DNA of 64,000 bases from Paraburkholderia hayleyella (GTDB lineage: Bacteria; Pseudomonadota; Gammaproteobacteria; Burkholderiales; Burkholderiaceae). This document shows positions 18,039 through 28,851 of the stretch, piece after piece. The DNA lies in NCBI RefSeq assembly GCF_009455685.1, contig NZ_QPES01000001.1, positions 2,418,001 to 2,482,000 of the forward strand, given 5' to 3'. Below the pieces are notes generated by a model. That model saw only the letters and a list, made by a program, of their open reading frames with translations. It searched no databases and was not told the origin of the DNA. Position numbers and translations under genes: made by a program. Every line of letters starts with the position of its first letter. Within the stretch, counting starts at the first letter, position 1.

Positions 18039-19154
18039 TCAAGCACCCTCATCAAACAGCCCGTATTGCCCGTTTGGCGCCAGGCCCTCTTCCAGCCGCA
18101 CGCCCACACCCAGCAGCCGCACCACGGGCTGGCTGCGCCGCGCGAAGCCTTTTTCAAGCAAGCCCAGCAGCGTGGGCACATGCGTGGCCGTACCGACGCA
18201 CTCAACCGTGGTGCGCTGAAAATCAGCGAAGCGCAGCTTGACGAATAACTTGCACACCGCGGACGCGGCCCCGACACGCGCAATGCGCGCATCCAGCAAT
18301 TGCGTCAAATGCACCAGCTCGGCAGCGCATTCGTCATAGGTGCGCAAATCGGTTACATAAGTGGTCTCGACGCTGACGGATTTACGTTCCCGGTCTGCTT
18401 GCACCGGACGCATGTCGATACCCCGCGAAAGCTCATAGAGACGCGTGCCAAAAACGCCAAACTCCCCATGCAGGGCCACTAGCGGCCACTCGCGTAATTC
18501 GGCGCAGGTGGTCACGCCCAGCTTTTCGAGCCGGGCCGCCGTCACCTTGCCCACACCAAACAGCTTGCGCACCGGCAGCGCCGCCACGAAGGCGTCGACC
18601 TCGTGCGGACGCACGACGTACAGGCCATCGGGCTTGTTCCAGTCCGATGCGATCTTGGCTACGAACTTGTTCGGCGCAACTCCTGCCGAGACCGTCACGC
18701 CGACACTCATCCGCACACGCTCGCGGATCTCGGCCGCCATCAGCGTCGCGCTGCCACGGCAACGCTCTGTCTGCGTGACATCGAGGTAAGCCTCATCGAG
18801 CGACAAGGGTTCGACCTCCGCGGTGTAATCGTGATAGATCGCCATGATCTGGCGTGACACCGCGCGGTACTTATCCATCGCGGGCGGCACGATCAGCAGC
18901 GCCGGGCATTTGCGCAACGCGAGCGCCGACGGCATGGCCGAATGCACGCCAAAGCGGCGCGCCTCGTAATTGCAAGCCGCCACGACCCCGCGCTGCCCAG
19001 GCTGGCCGCCTACGGCAAGCGGGCGGCCACGTAACGCAGGGTCATCACGCATTTCGACCGATGCATAAAAACAGTCGCAATCGCAATGAATGATCTTGCG
19101 CAGCGGCGATGCCGTGGAACCCGGCGAAAAGGGAAAAATAGAGGAAACAGGCAC
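18039..19154 (-). CDS. dinB: DNA polymerase IV (Y-family)
   Basis: 371 residues if GTG 19154 is the start. The open frame runs to ATG 19211, but a LexA operator (19165-19180) lies inside that stretch, so the upstream ATG should not be translated from the regulated promoter. Y-family motifs are the N-terminal KIIHCDCDCFYASVEMRDD (metal-binding aspartate), the steric YEARRFGV segment and the catalytic SLDEAYLDVT; a helix-hairpin-helix (VRKLFGVGKVTAARLEKLGV) and the little finger follow. There is no beta-clamp motif clearly visible at the end. It performs translesion synthesis under SOS control. Confidence 0.93.
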   Translation of the reverse strand: MPVSSIFPFSPGSTASPLRKIIHCDCDCFYASVEMRDDPALRGRPLAVGGQPGQRGVVAACNYEARRFGVHSAMPSALALRKCPALLIVPPAMDKYRAVSRQIMAIYHDYTAEVEPLSLDEAYLDVTQTERCRGSATLMAAEIRERVRMSVGVTVSAGVAPNKFVAKIASDWNKPDGLYVVRPHEVDAFVAALPVRKLFGVGKVTAARLEKLGVTTCAELREWPLVALHGEFGVFGTRLYELSRGIDMRPVQADRERKSVSVETTYVTDLRTYDECAAELVHLTQLLDARIARVGAASAVCKLFVKLRFADFQRTTVECVGTATHVPTLLGLLEKGFARRSQPVVRLLGVGVRLEEGLAPNGQYGLFDEGA

Positions 19155-19164
19155 AATGCCAGCA

Positions 19165-19180
19165 CTGTACAAAAATACAG
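19165..19180. promoter_or_regulatory. LexA operator (SOS box) of dinB
   Basis: CTGTACAAAAATACAG (read on the minus strand as CTGTATTTTTGTACAG) matches the CTGT-N8-ACAG consensus exactly, with A/T in nearly all central positions. It is 10 bases upstream of the chosen dinB start. Confidence 0.85.
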
Positions 19181-19302
19181 TGTTTCCGGCAAGCCAAGAC
19201 GAGCGGGCCAAGGTCCGCGCAGAAAAGAACCCCTCACCCAGCCAGATACAACAACGCCGCCCGGTACAGGTTGCTGTAGCGGGCGGCGCTGGATCAAGCG
19301 GG

Positions 19303-19376
19303 TTGCGGGGACAGGATTTGAACCTGTGACCTTCGGGTTATGAGCCCGACGAGCTGCCAGACTGCTCCACCCCGCG
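19303..19376 (-). tRNA. tRNA-fMet (CAT), initiator
   Basis: A 74-base tRNA read leftwards, with acceptor GCGGGG/CCCCGC, a C1-A72 mismatch at the top of the acceptor stem, and an anticodon arm TCGGG-CTCATAA-CCCGA whose three consecutive G-C pairs are the initiator signature. The T arm is TTCAAAT. The discriminator A is followed by CC and then C, so the CCA end is not fully encoded. Confidence 0.95.
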
Positions 19377-19444
19377 TCAGAGAGACCGGATTCTACGGGC
19401 AGTCAGGCCTGGCCGTCAAACGAATCCGTCACTTATTTTCGTCT

Positions 19445-19732
19445 TCAGAGATCGGCGACCGTCGCGCCCTTGATCTTGCCGTCGATAATGTCCGCGCCAT
19501 ACTGGCTGGCGCTGCGCTTGGCCACGCCAAAATCGGAGAACGTCAGCGTCTGCAACAGACGAAACACGCGGCTCGCTTTCGAGCCGCTGATCGCGCCCGG
19601 ACGGCACACGCGCACCGCAACGTCATAGCCCTCGGCCTGGCGTTTGTGGCCATCGAACTTGTCGAACTTGCGGGAAAACACGAGCGGGTGAACTTCGAAA
19701 TCTTTATACAGCGCAGGATATAAATCGGCCAT
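19445..19732 (-). CDS. Small hypothetical protein, not recognised
   Basis: 95 residues from ATG 19732, with GGGGGAAG seven bases upstream, which favours this start over ATG 19846. The protein (MADLYPALYKDFEVHPLVFSR...) is basic at the centre, has no membrane segment or signal peptide, and ends KIKGATVADL. Codon use is like the housekeeping neighbours, so it is likely a real gene of the core genome. It lies just after tRNA-fMet on the same strand. I do not recognise a family. Confidence 0.65.
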   Translation of the reverse strand: MADLYPALYKDFEVHPLVFSRKFDKFDGHKRQAEGYDVAVRVCRPGAISGSKASRVFRLLQTLTFSDFGVAKRSASQYGADIIDGKIKGATVADL

Positions 19733-20065
19733 GATGCTTCCCCCAGAATGATTAGAGACGTTAAGAGTCGCCTGACTATACGCTGTGCCGCTGTCGGGCA
19801 TCGGATATATTTCCCGCGCCCCCCGGTTTCCGCGACGATTCACCACGCAACGCGGCCAGCAGGCGGCGGCGGAAAATCATCTGTTTCTTGCTGCGGGACA
19901 TGTGGCAGGCAGGGCGAATTCTGGAACGGGTCAAGCTGCCATGTTACTCACTAACTACTTCAGACAACTGCTGAAGAACCCAGCCCAGGCAACTCTTGCG
20001 TTATTTACGCCTGCCCAGCCATGATGAAACTCATGGTTTTATTATTTTAAAATTACACATATCAC
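19733..20065. other. Intergenic region with a GC to AT transition
   Basis: 333 bases without a gene. GC-rich up to about 19920 and then sharply AT-rich towards the orphan gene at 20066, which suggests the left junction of acquired DNA lies here. No integrase or attachment repeat was seen. Confidence 0.5.
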
Positions 20066-21196
20066 ATGATCCGAGCCAATCTTACTTCCACCCAATCTAC
20101 ACAGCAGAATTTATATAAAACTTTATTAGCCACGGCCGCAAAAGCAAAACCAGATGCCACCGACTATGACCCAAGCGTACAGTCTCATCCTAAATTAATA
20201 TTTTCACCCAAACTTCTGATGGGAAAAAGCGATCAAGTTATAAATAATTCGCTTAATCAGGAATTCACAGATGAAATTAAAACCTTAATCGAAGGCAACG
20301 ATTTTTCAGACAGCAAGAAAATTTTGCTCTGCATCCGCAAATTTAAACTGCCGCCCCAGCAAAAAAAGGAGTTCCCACTTCTGCCCTTCACCCAAAGCGC
20401 CGCAGAAATACAACGAGAAAAAAATATTTATAACGACCTGGCAGACCCGCTGGAACTTTTCAGCACTGCTTTTAATCAATTTTTCACAGAAGAAATAAAC
20501 AATCCAGAAACCTCCAAACTCAATGAAAAAGAGGCAATGGGTATTACTTTTGTCAACGCTGAAGAAGAAAATCTGGTGACGGATGTTTTTTATTTTTACA
20601 AGTATCTTGCGCTTGCCAACCGTCTGGCAACTGATGCCAATAAATTCTTCGAAATCCCTTTTGTTAATCAAAACAAGTATGGCACATTTGACTCCTTAAA
20701 TATCTATTACTATCAATCCATTAGAAACGAATTAAAACGAATTATAAATACAATGGAAATCGTCAAATCGGCCGCACAGATATCTCGAGATCCTTCAGCC
20801 AGGTGGAAAAATACCTCCAAGCTAATAATTCAAAATCATGCCAAGCCTGGGTCAGAGCTTCACCAATTCCTGTTTGAGCGCAATAAAGACGAAAACCCTG
20901 TCGAACCAAACGAGATCAAGCAATACCATCACTATCTGTCTGAAAATATAGCCAACCTCACCTTGAAATCCTCGCTTAAAATAAAAACGGGTGCTTTTAA
21001 AGAAAAAATCCGGGAATCTCTGTCACTTTACAAGGAAAGCAGCATGAAACATCCTGACGCAATAAAATTACTGGAAGTTCTGTTTTCTGGAATTTATTGC
21101 ACAAGCTATAAATTAAAAAATCTGGATTATGTCGCCACACACAAAGACATGTCTGAATTTTTAAGCGCAATGCATGACATAGCAAACACGAATTAA
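20066..21196 (+). CDS. AT-rich orphan, effector-like hypothetical protein
   Basis: 376 residues, no recognised domain. The N-terminus is Ser/Thr/Gln-rich and lacks a hydrophobic signal (MIRANLTSTQSTQQNLYK). The rest is predicted mostly helical and rich in Lys, Asn and Glu, with no transmembrane segment. GC is far lower than in neighbours (codons such as AAA, AAT, TTA dominate), which points to horizontal acquisition. It is flanked by ordinary genes (tRNA-fMet side, xthA). Composition and N-terminus resemble secreted effectors of host-associated bacteria, but this is only inference. A second gene of the same character occurs at 61695-62753. Confidence 0.7.
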   Translation: MIRANLTSTQSTQQNLYKTLLATAAKAKPDATDYDPSVQSHPKLIFSPKLLMGKSDQVINNSLNQEFTDEIKTLIEGNDFSDSKKILLCIRKFKLPPQQKKEFPLLPFTQSAAEIQREKNIYNDLADPLELFSTAFNQFFTEEINNPETSKLNEKEAMGITFVNAEEENLVTDVFYFYKYLALANRLATDANKFFEIPFVNQNKYGTFDSLNIYYYQSIRNELKRIINTMEIVKSAAQISRDPSARWKNTSKLIIQNHAKPGSELHQFLFERNKDENPVEPNEIKQYHHYLSENIANLTLKSSLKIKTGAFKEKIRESLSLYKESSMKHPDAIKLLEVLFSGIYCTSYKLKNLDYVATHKDMSEFLSAMHDIANTN

Positions 21197-21400
21197 CCCG
21201 TTTTTCCACCAGCGGCATTCCCGCGCCACCCTGGTGTGTCATGAAAAGCCGGGCCACGAAAAGACGCGCGGCCCAGCCTGAAACGATAAAATGCGCCCCG
21301 CGTTGCGCCACCCTCCCCCGCTCTACTGCAAGCGGAATTCTGGCAAACTCCGCCTGCTGAACACCCCCCACCCTTCAAGCCTGAGAACTGGGAATTTTCC

Positions 21401-22177
21401 GTGAAAATCGCCACCTGGAACGTCAACTCGCTGAAAGTACGCCAGCAACATGTCGCTGACTGGCTCGCACTCAGCCAGACCGACGTGCTGTGCCTGCAAG
21501 AACTCAAGCTGACCGACGATAAATTTCCGCGCGCCGAATTCGCAGCGCAAGGCTATCGCAGCTGGTTTGCCGGGCAAAAAACCTATAACGGCGTCGGCAT
21601 TCTGGTGCGCGATGGGCTCATCGTCGATGAAGCGAGCGTGACGCGCAATATTCCTGGTTTTGAAGATCCGCAACAACGCGTGATTGCGGCGACCATCGAA
21701 GGCGTACGCGTGATTTCAGCTTATTTTCCGAACGGCCAGGCGCCTGGCACGGACAAGTTCACCTACAAGCTGGCCTGGCTCAATGCGCTGCATGACTGGA
21801 TTAGCGCCGAGCTCAAGCAATATGCCGCGCTCGCGCTGCTGGGCGATTACAACATCGCGCCCGAAGACCGGGACGTGCATGATCCCAGCCAATGGCAAGG
21901 GCAAAACCTGGTGTCGCCGGAAGAGCGCGCGGAGTTTCTCCGGCTCACGGAGCTGGGGCTAAGCGATGCCTTCCGCCAGTTCGAACACCCGGATAAAACC
22001 TTCACGTGGTGGGATTACCGGATGCTGGCGTTTCGCCGCAATGCCGGCTTGCGCATCGACCATATTTTGTTGTCGCCCGCGCTCGCCGCGCGCTGCAGTG
22101 CGTGCGATGTGGACCGCACGCCGCGCAAATGGGAACAACCGTCGGATCACGCGCCAGTCTTCGCCGTGCTGGATTGA
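21401..22177 (+). CDS. xthA: Exodeoxyribonuclease III
   Basis: 258 residues starting with GTG 21401 (MKIATWNVNSLKVRQQHV). Endonuclease/exonuclease/phosphatase motifs: WNVNS, the metal-binding LCLQELKL, the catalytic LLGDYNIAPED and the C-terminal DHAPVFAVLD. It removes 3' blocking groups and cleaves at abasic sites during DNA repair. Length matches the family. Confidence 0.93.
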   Translation: MKIATWNVNSLKVRQQHVADWLALSQTDVLCLQELKLTDDKFPRAEFAAQGYRSWFAGQKTYNGVGILVRDGLIVDEASVTRNIPGFEDPQQRVIAATIEGVRVISAYFPNGQAPGTDKFTYKLAWLNALHDWISAELKQYAALALLGDYNIAPEDRDVHDPSQWQGQNLVSPEERAEFLRLTELGLSDAFRQFEHPDKTFTWWDYRMLAFRRNAGLRIDHILLSPALAARCSACDVDRTPRKWEQPSDHAPVFAVLD

Positions 22178-22184
22178 GCGCGCA

Positions 22185-22207
22185 GACCGGCGCACCCTGC
22201 GCCGGTC
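22185..22207. terminator. Hairpin between xthA and the DUF4153 gene
   Basis: A 10-bp perfect GC-rich stem (22185-22194 with 22198-22207) and a three-base loop between convergent genes. There is no clear T-tract, so termination is only probable. Confidence 0.5.
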
Positions 22208-22247
22208 GCATCCTGATGGGCGCCGTGAACCCCGCGCGAACCCAGGC

Positions 22248-24071
22248 TCATCCCGAGCAGGCGGCATCACGCTCCGGCGTCACCGTGACGCCAATACGCT
22301 GACCGTTGACCTGAATATCTCGAAGCTGCGGTTCAACGAGCTGGAAAGTCCCCTGCGCCAGGGCATCCCGAACCGCAGTGCAGTGCGGTGCGATCGAAAG
22401 CTTGCCCACCAGTTGCCAAGCGCCATCGCTGGCCTCGCCAAAAACGAATCCCGTACTGTCACTGCCAGAAAAGAGCACCACGTTAGGCTTGTGCGCGCCG
22501 CCCAGATCGACGAGGTAAGCGTCACACTTCATCGAACCATAGTTCAGGCAATCGGGAAGACGCCGCTGCAGCGTGACCCGTTGCCAGTCCTGCGAGAGAA
22601 ACGAGGCCGGAACCGGCTGCCCGGGAGTCCGCGACACGATGTTAAGCGCGAGCGCTGCCGTATCCGGATGGTCCGCGGCCAAAGGGTCTTGGCCGGGCAG
22701 ACGGGCAGCCTGCGCGCTCAGTGCGCGGATGCGCGCGGCATGGGCGGCCTGAGTCTCCCCCTGCAGGCGCACGAGCGCTTGCAGTCCGTATCTCACGGAG
22801 CGGTAGCGCAGAAAGTTGTAATCGAACTTGTCGGGCTCAACCCTGCCGGCGAGCAGGCGGCCCACCTGGCTGTTCACCGACAGGCGTGCCGGATCCGCCA
22901 ACGGCGTGAATACAGCCACGAGAACCGCGATTGAAACCCATGCTGCGATCACGTTCACGGGCGCGATCCTTGTGAGGATAGCGGTACGGGCCAGCGCCGC
23001 CCACGCATAGCCCATGGCATAGAGGCAAGCCACGAACGTTGCCGCACAGGCCCCAATACGATGCGGCGTGAACCCATACTGCCCAATCCGCAGTGCGAGC
23101 GCGTAAATCGCAAGGACCACCAGTATGGGCAGCGTCAGGCAGGCCATTCTCATGCAGACACGCAACACACGCGGAGCGAGATCGGATGCCAGCCCCCCCT
23201 TGAAAACAGCGTTCACGAAAACGATTTCCAATACCGCGACACCGAGCAGGATCTCTGTCGCGGAGCGCGTGGCCCATAACAGGTCGAACCCGGTGAACAG
23301 CAGCGAGGCGAGGAAGCCGCCAACGATGATCACGAGGACCAGGAGCAGCCACGAAAGAAGCGACAAGACCAGCGTGCGCGAGCCCCGGATGATGTCCGGC
23401 CTCACATCGGTGATATGCAAGGCTGAGGCAAACGCCATCGCGCTCACGGGAATGTTGAACCACGATTCGAGCAAAAGCCGCGTGAGGAAATCCAGCTTCA
23501 GCAACAGGAAGAGCCCGGCTCCCAGCCAAAGCACAAGAAAGAGCGCACCGACGAACAACGCGGAAAGGCCGACCTGAAGCCCGAGTTTCCAGGCGAACTC
23601 GAAATACGATTCGTAGGGGGCGTACCACGACCTTGCATGCTCGCCGGCGAGAATCAGGCCATAAGCGATAAATAGGATCACGCCGCTGTAGAAGGTCACG
23701 GCCATTGACGGCAGCGGGCCTCCGGCGCGGCCGAACAATTGCATGCCGGCCAGTTCAGCGCCTGTCGAGCGCCACGCGTCGTGATAGCCCAAGACCGCGA
23801 CAACTGCGGTGAGCACGGCGACCCACATCGTGAGCCGGTCCCCTCTCATCCGGTACAGACCCACGATAACCGCTGGCGGGATGAACAAGCTAAGCAGAAC
23901 CAGCGGAAAAAACAGAAGCGGGATCGTTGCGATGCCGCTGCGCTGATGGGCAGCGTTCGTGAGCAGATACAGGACTAATCCCTGGGAAATACCGATGAGG
24001 AACCGCGGCATGAAGAGATCCCGGGCAGAAGCTGTCTGTAGGGTCTCCTGTTGAATCGTGTGCTGTTGCAT
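22248..24071 (-). CDS. DUF4153-type polytopic membrane protein
   Basis: 607 residues from ATG 24071; the frame is open to 24137. After a short soluble start come about a dozen hydrophobic helices (from FLIGISQGLVLYLL near residue 25 to VIAAWVSIAVLVAVFTPL near residue 415), then a C-terminal extracytoplasmic region of about 190 residues with SVNSQVGRLLAGRVEPDKFDYNFLRYRSVRYG. The pattern fits the DUF4153 family, whose function is unknown. It stands alone, convergent with xthA and codirectional with ntrC. Confidence 0.7.
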   Translation of the reverse strand: MQQHTIQQETLQTASARDLFMPRFLIGISQGLVLYLLTNAAHQRSGIATIPLLFFPLVLLSLFIPPAVIVGLYRMRGDRLTMWVAVLTAVVAVLGYHDAWRSTGAELAGMQLFGRAGGPLPSMAVTFYSGVILFIAYGLILAGEHARSWYAPYESYFEFAWKLGLQVGLSALFVGALFLVLWLGAGLFLLLKLDFLTRLLLESWFNIPVSAMAFASALHITDVRPDIIRGSRTLVLSLLSWLLLVLVIIVGGFLASLLFTGFDLLWATRSATEILLGVAVLEIVFVNAVFKGGLASDLAPRVLRVCMRMACLTLPILVVLAIYALALRIGQYGFTPHRIGACAATFVACLYAMGYAWAALARTAILTRIAPVNVIAAWVSIAVLVAVFTPLADPARLSVNSQVGRLLAGRVEPDKFDYNFLRYRSVRYGLQALVRLQGETQAAHAARIRALSAQAARLPGQDPLAADHPDTAALALNIVSRTPGQPVPASFLSQDWQRVTLQRRLPDCLNYGSMKCDAYLVDLGGAHKPNVVLFSGSDSTGFVFGEASDGAWQLVGKLSIAPHCTAVRDALAQGTFQLVEPQLRDIQVNGQRIGVTVTPERDAACSG

Positions 24072-24244
24072 CTCCAACCTCGTTGTGCCGAATAAATTTT
24101 CTTTTACGGACGCGCCAGCCTGGCCTCGCGTGCACACGCCGTTTTGAGTTCGAGGCTAATTATATGAGGTCGATCCATGCCCCAGCTCGGGGGCCGATGA
24201 GCACAACTGAAATACGGGCTCCGGCGAGCCCCATGCCCCGTCTC

Positions 24245-25753
<1,509 letters not shown>

Positions 25754-25834
25754 ATAAGTGGCTCGGGAAAATAAAAGGCCAGCGAGGCCTTCATCACGTC
25801 AATCGCCTCAATCACGTCAATCGCCTCCATCGCA

Positions 25835-26998
25835 TCAATCCGCGAACGGCAACAGAATCTGAAACTCGGTATGACCTGGCCGGCTTTCGACTTCGATCAG
25901 GCCATCGTGTTGCTGGACGAAGGTCTGTGCCAGCGTCAGCCCCAGGCCACTGCCCTCTTCACGGCCCGATACCAGCGGGAAAAAAATCCGCTCGCGGATG
26001 TCCTCGGCAATGCCGGGGCCGTTATCGATCACTCGCAAATCCAGTGCCAGTTTGCGCAACCGCCGGGCGATCGTGACCTTGCGCGCGATGCGCGTGCGCA
26101 GTTCAATGCGCGCGGTGCCCTGCCCGATCTGTTCGCGCAGCGCCTCGGCGGCGTTGCGCACAATATTGAGCAAGGCCGCAATGAGCTGCTCCTTGTCGCC
26201 GCGCAACTCGGGCACGCTCACGTCGTAATCACGCCCGATCGTCAGCCCTTGCGGAAACTCCGCGAGAATCACCGCGCGCACCCGCTCGCACACTTCATGA
26301 ATGTTCACATCACCGACGATATGCGGATGACGGTGCGGCTCAAGCAAACGGTCCACCAGGGTCTGCAAACGGTCGGCCTCTTTAATCACGACCTGGGTGT
26401 ACTCGCGCAGCGCCCCGCGCTCGCGCGCATCCAGTTCGAATTCGAGCAACTGCGCGGCCCCGCGAATCCCACCCAGCGGGTTTTTGATCTCATGCGCCAA
26501 GTTGCGGATCAGTTGTTTGTTGACGGCCGTCAGATCGTGAATGCGCGCTTCGCGGTCCGTGCGCAAATGCCGCTCGTTCTCGAACAGCTCCAGCAGCACG
26601 TAGTCAGGCGCGCTTTCAAGAAACCCGATGACCGCATGCACCGGCAACGGTTCGTGCCCGGGGCGCTCTAGCACCGCGTCGAGATGTGTCGCCTGAAACC
26701 GGTGCCCGGCAATCGCCGCGATCATGGCGATCAGTTCATCGGCGTTACTAAAGAGATCGGACCAGGCCAGATGGGCCAGTTGCCGCCGCGACAGCTCCAG
26801 CAGCGATTCCGCGGACGGGTTGGCGAACGCCACGCGCAACGTGTGTTTTTCCAGCACCAGCACCACCGTCGGGAATGCCTCGAAGCCCGGCAGCAAACCG
26901 GATTCGGCCAGCGCCAGATCGTTCGTGAGCGGCTCGGGCTGGCCACTTTTGCTGTGTTCCAGATTTTTTAGCGCCGCCTTGCGCGTCGGAAGATCCAT
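25835..26998 (-). CDS. ntrB: Nitrogen sensor kinase/phosphatase NR(II)
   Basis: 387 residues from ATG 26998 (frame open to 27046). An N-terminal PAS domain is followed by the HisKA motif NLAHEIKNPLGGIRGAAQLLE and an ATPase domain (NIVRNAAEALRE, DNGPGI, GREEGSGLGLTLAQTFVQQHDG). It has no membrane segments, as expected for the cytosolic NtrB that is controlled by PII proteins. It sits between glnA and ntrC, the classical glnA-ntrB-ntrC order. Confidence 0.94.
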   Translation of the reverse strand: MDLPTRKAALKNLEHSKSGQPEPLTNDLALAESGLLPGFEAFPTVVLVLEKHTLRVAFANPSAESLLELSRRQLAHLAWSDLFSNADELIAMIAAIAGHRFQATHLDAVLERPGHEPLPVHAVIGFLESAPDYVLLELFENERHLRTDREARIHDLTAVNKQLIRNLAHEIKNPLGGIRGAAQLLEFELDARERGALREYTQVVIKEADRLQTLVDRLLEPHRHPHIVGDVNIHEVCERVRAVILAEFPQGLTIGRDYDVSVPELRGDKEQLIAALLNIVRNAAEALREQIGQGTARIELRTRIARKVTIARRLRKLALDLRVIDNGPGIAEDIRERIFFPLVSGREEGSGLGLTLAQTFVQQHDGLIEVESRPGHTEFQILLPFAD

Positions 26999-27229
26999 GG
27001 CTTCATTGCTCCCTATCGCGTCCTGCCAGGTATCGCAGGCCAACATCGGCAGGCCAACATCGGCAGGCCAACATCGCAGGCCAACGAAAAAGGGACGGCA
27101 CCGCCGTCCCTCCTTGCTGTTACGCCATTCATGTCATCTGCCACGGCAGGACAGACACTGCGCTGCCCGCCCTGCGAGAAATAACACCGGCATTGGCATC
27201 GACATCGACATCGACATCGACCTTGCCGC
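26999..27229. repeat. Tandem repeats in the glnA-ntrB gap
   Basis: About four copies of a 14-base unit (GCAGGCCAACATCG) at about 27041-27083, and about four GACATC units at about 27196-27221 just after the glnA stop. Between them is the glnA terminator. Confidence 0.75.
27085..27111 (-). terminator. glnA intrinsic terminator
   Basis: On the minus strand, AGGGACGGC / GCCGTCCCT (27111-27103 and 27099-27091) with a three-base loop is followed by TTTTTC. It would reduce read-through from glnA into ntrB. Confidence 0.8.
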
Positions 27230-28645
27230 TTACAGCGAGTAGTACATCTCGAACTCGATCGGATGCGTCGTCATGCGGAAGCGTTGCAATTCGCCGCCCT
27301 TGAGCTCCAGATACGCGTCCAGCATCGAATCGGTGAATACCCCGCCACGTGTGAGGAATTCACGGTCCTTATCGAGCGCGTCGAGCGCCTGGTCGAGCCC
27401 AGCGCAAACCGTCGGAATGCGTGCGTCTTCTTCAGGCGGCAGGTCGTACAGGTTTTTGTCGGCGGCTTCGCCCGGGTGGATCCTGTTTTGCACGCCGTCG
27501 AGGCCCGCCATCATCAGCGCGGAGAAACACAGGTACGGGTTGGCCATCGGGTCCGGGAAGCGGGTTTCGATGCGGCGACCCTTCGGGTTCGAGACATGCG
27601 GAATGCGGATCGAGGCCGAGCGGTTACGCGCCGAATACGCCAGCTTGACCGGCGCTTCGAAGTGCGGCACCAGACGCTTGTACGAGTTCGTCGTCGGGTT
27701 CGTGATCGCGTTCAGGGCATGGGCGTGCTTGATGATGCCGCCGATGTAAAACAGCGCGAATTCCGACAGGCCTGCATAGCCGTTGCCCGCGAACAGGTTC
27801 TGGCCATCCTTCCAGATCGACTGGTGCACGTGCATGCCCGAACCGTTGTCACCCACGATGGGCTTGGGCATGAACGTCGCGGTTTTGCCATAGGTATGGG
27901 CAACGTTATGGATGATGTATTTCATTTGCTGGGTCCAGTCGGCGCGCTGTACCAGCGTCGAAAAGCGCGTGCCGATCTCGTTCTGGCCCTGGCCTGCGAC
28001 TTCATGGTGATGCACTTCGACGGGAATGCCGATCTGTTCGAGCAGCAGGCACATCTCCGAGCGGATGTCCTGAAACGCATCGACGGGCGCGACCGGAAAA
28101 TAACCGCCCTTGGCGCCGGGACGGTGGCCCGTATTGCCGCCTTCGAATTCCTTGCCCGACGACCACGGCGCTTCTTCCGAACCGATCTTGACAAAGCAGC
28201 CGGACATATCCGTATTCCACTGCACCGAATCGAAAATAAAGAATTCAGGTTCAGGACCAAAGAAGGCCGTGTCACCCAGGCCCGTGCTTTTCAGATAGGC
28301 CTCGGCGCGCTTGGCCAGCGAGCGCGGATCGCGCTCATACCCTTTGCCATCGGCGGGTTCGACCACATCGCACGTCAGCACGAGTGTCGCTTCTTCGTAA
28401 AACGGGTCGAGAAAAGCCGTATCCGGGTCCGGCACCAGCAGCATGTCCGAAGCTTCGATGCCCTTCCAGCCGGCAATCGAGGAGCCGTCGAAGGCATGGC
28501 CGCTTTCGAACTTGTCGTCGTCGAAGGCCGATACCGGCACCGAAACGTGCTGTTCTTTACCGCGTGTATCGGTGAAACGGAAGTCGACAAATTTGACGTC
28601 TTCGTCCTTGACGAGCTGCATGACGTCAGCCACGGATTTACTCAT
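27230..28645 (-). CDS. glnA: Glutamine synthetase type I
   Basis: 471 residues from ATG 28645, with AGGAG upstream. Family motifs: DGSSIAGWKGIEASDM, the ATP-binding KPIVGDNGSGMHVHQS, and NRSASIRIP. The adenylylation-site tyrosine lies in DKNLYDLPPEE. The enzyme makes glutamine from glutamate and ammonia. It heads the glnA-ntrB-ntrC cluster and has a sigma-54 type promoter and an NtrC-like site upstream. Confidence 0.97.
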   Translation of the reverse strand: MSKSVADVMQLVKDEDVKFVDFRFTDTRGKEQHVSVPVSAFDDDKFESGHAFDGSSIAGWKGIEASDMLLVPDPDTAFLDPFYEEATLVLTCDVVEPADGKGYERDPRSLAKRAEAYLKSTGLGDTAFFGPEPEFFIFDSVQWNTDMSGCFVKIGSEEAPWSSGKEFEGGNTGHRPGAKGGYFPVAPVDAFQDIRSEMCLLLEQIGIPVEVHHHEVAGQGQNEIGTRFSTLVQRADWTQQMKYIIHNVAHTYGKTATFMPKPIVGDNGSGMHVHQSIWKDGQNLFAGNGYAGLSEFALFYIGGIIKHAHALNAITNPTTNSYKRLVPHFEAPVKLAYSARNRSASIRIPHVSNPKGRRIETRFPDPMANPYLCFSALMMAGLDGVQNRIHPGEAADKNLYDLPPEEDARIPTVCAGLDQALDALDKDREFLTRGGVFTDSMLDAYLELKGGELQRFRMTTHPIEFEMYYSL

Positions 28646-28776
28646 AACCTTTTCTCCTGATTAACGAATTCGGAATTCGGCGGATGGGCCGCCGCTTCAA
28701 GCGGGCTTAAAGCACCGGAGCACCCTGGCAGCGAGGCCTGGCAACATGCGGTGAACCGGTCACGTGGAACTATTAA

Positions 28777-28791
28777 GCATCATCCGTGCCA
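28777..28791 (-). promoter_or_regulatory. Sigma-54 promoter of glnA
   Basis: On the minus strand TGGCACGGATGATGC has the invariant GG and GC separated by 10 bases (-24/-12 element). Predicted start near 28766 gives a leader of about 120 bases. Confidence 0.75.
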
Positions 28792-28834
28792 TGCAGCTCG
28801 ATCCGAGCGCCACATGGCAGGCATGACGCGCGCT

Positions 28835-28851
28835 TGCACCAGCATCGTGCA
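28835..28851. promoter_or_regulatory. NtrC-binding site upstream of glnA
   Basis: TGCACCAGCATCGTGCA is a TGCAC-N7-GTGCA palindrome, the NtrC consensus, about 75 bases upstream of the predicted glnA start. A weaker half-site-like element (TGCACCGATATGGCAC) lies at about 28905-28920. Confidence 0.7.
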
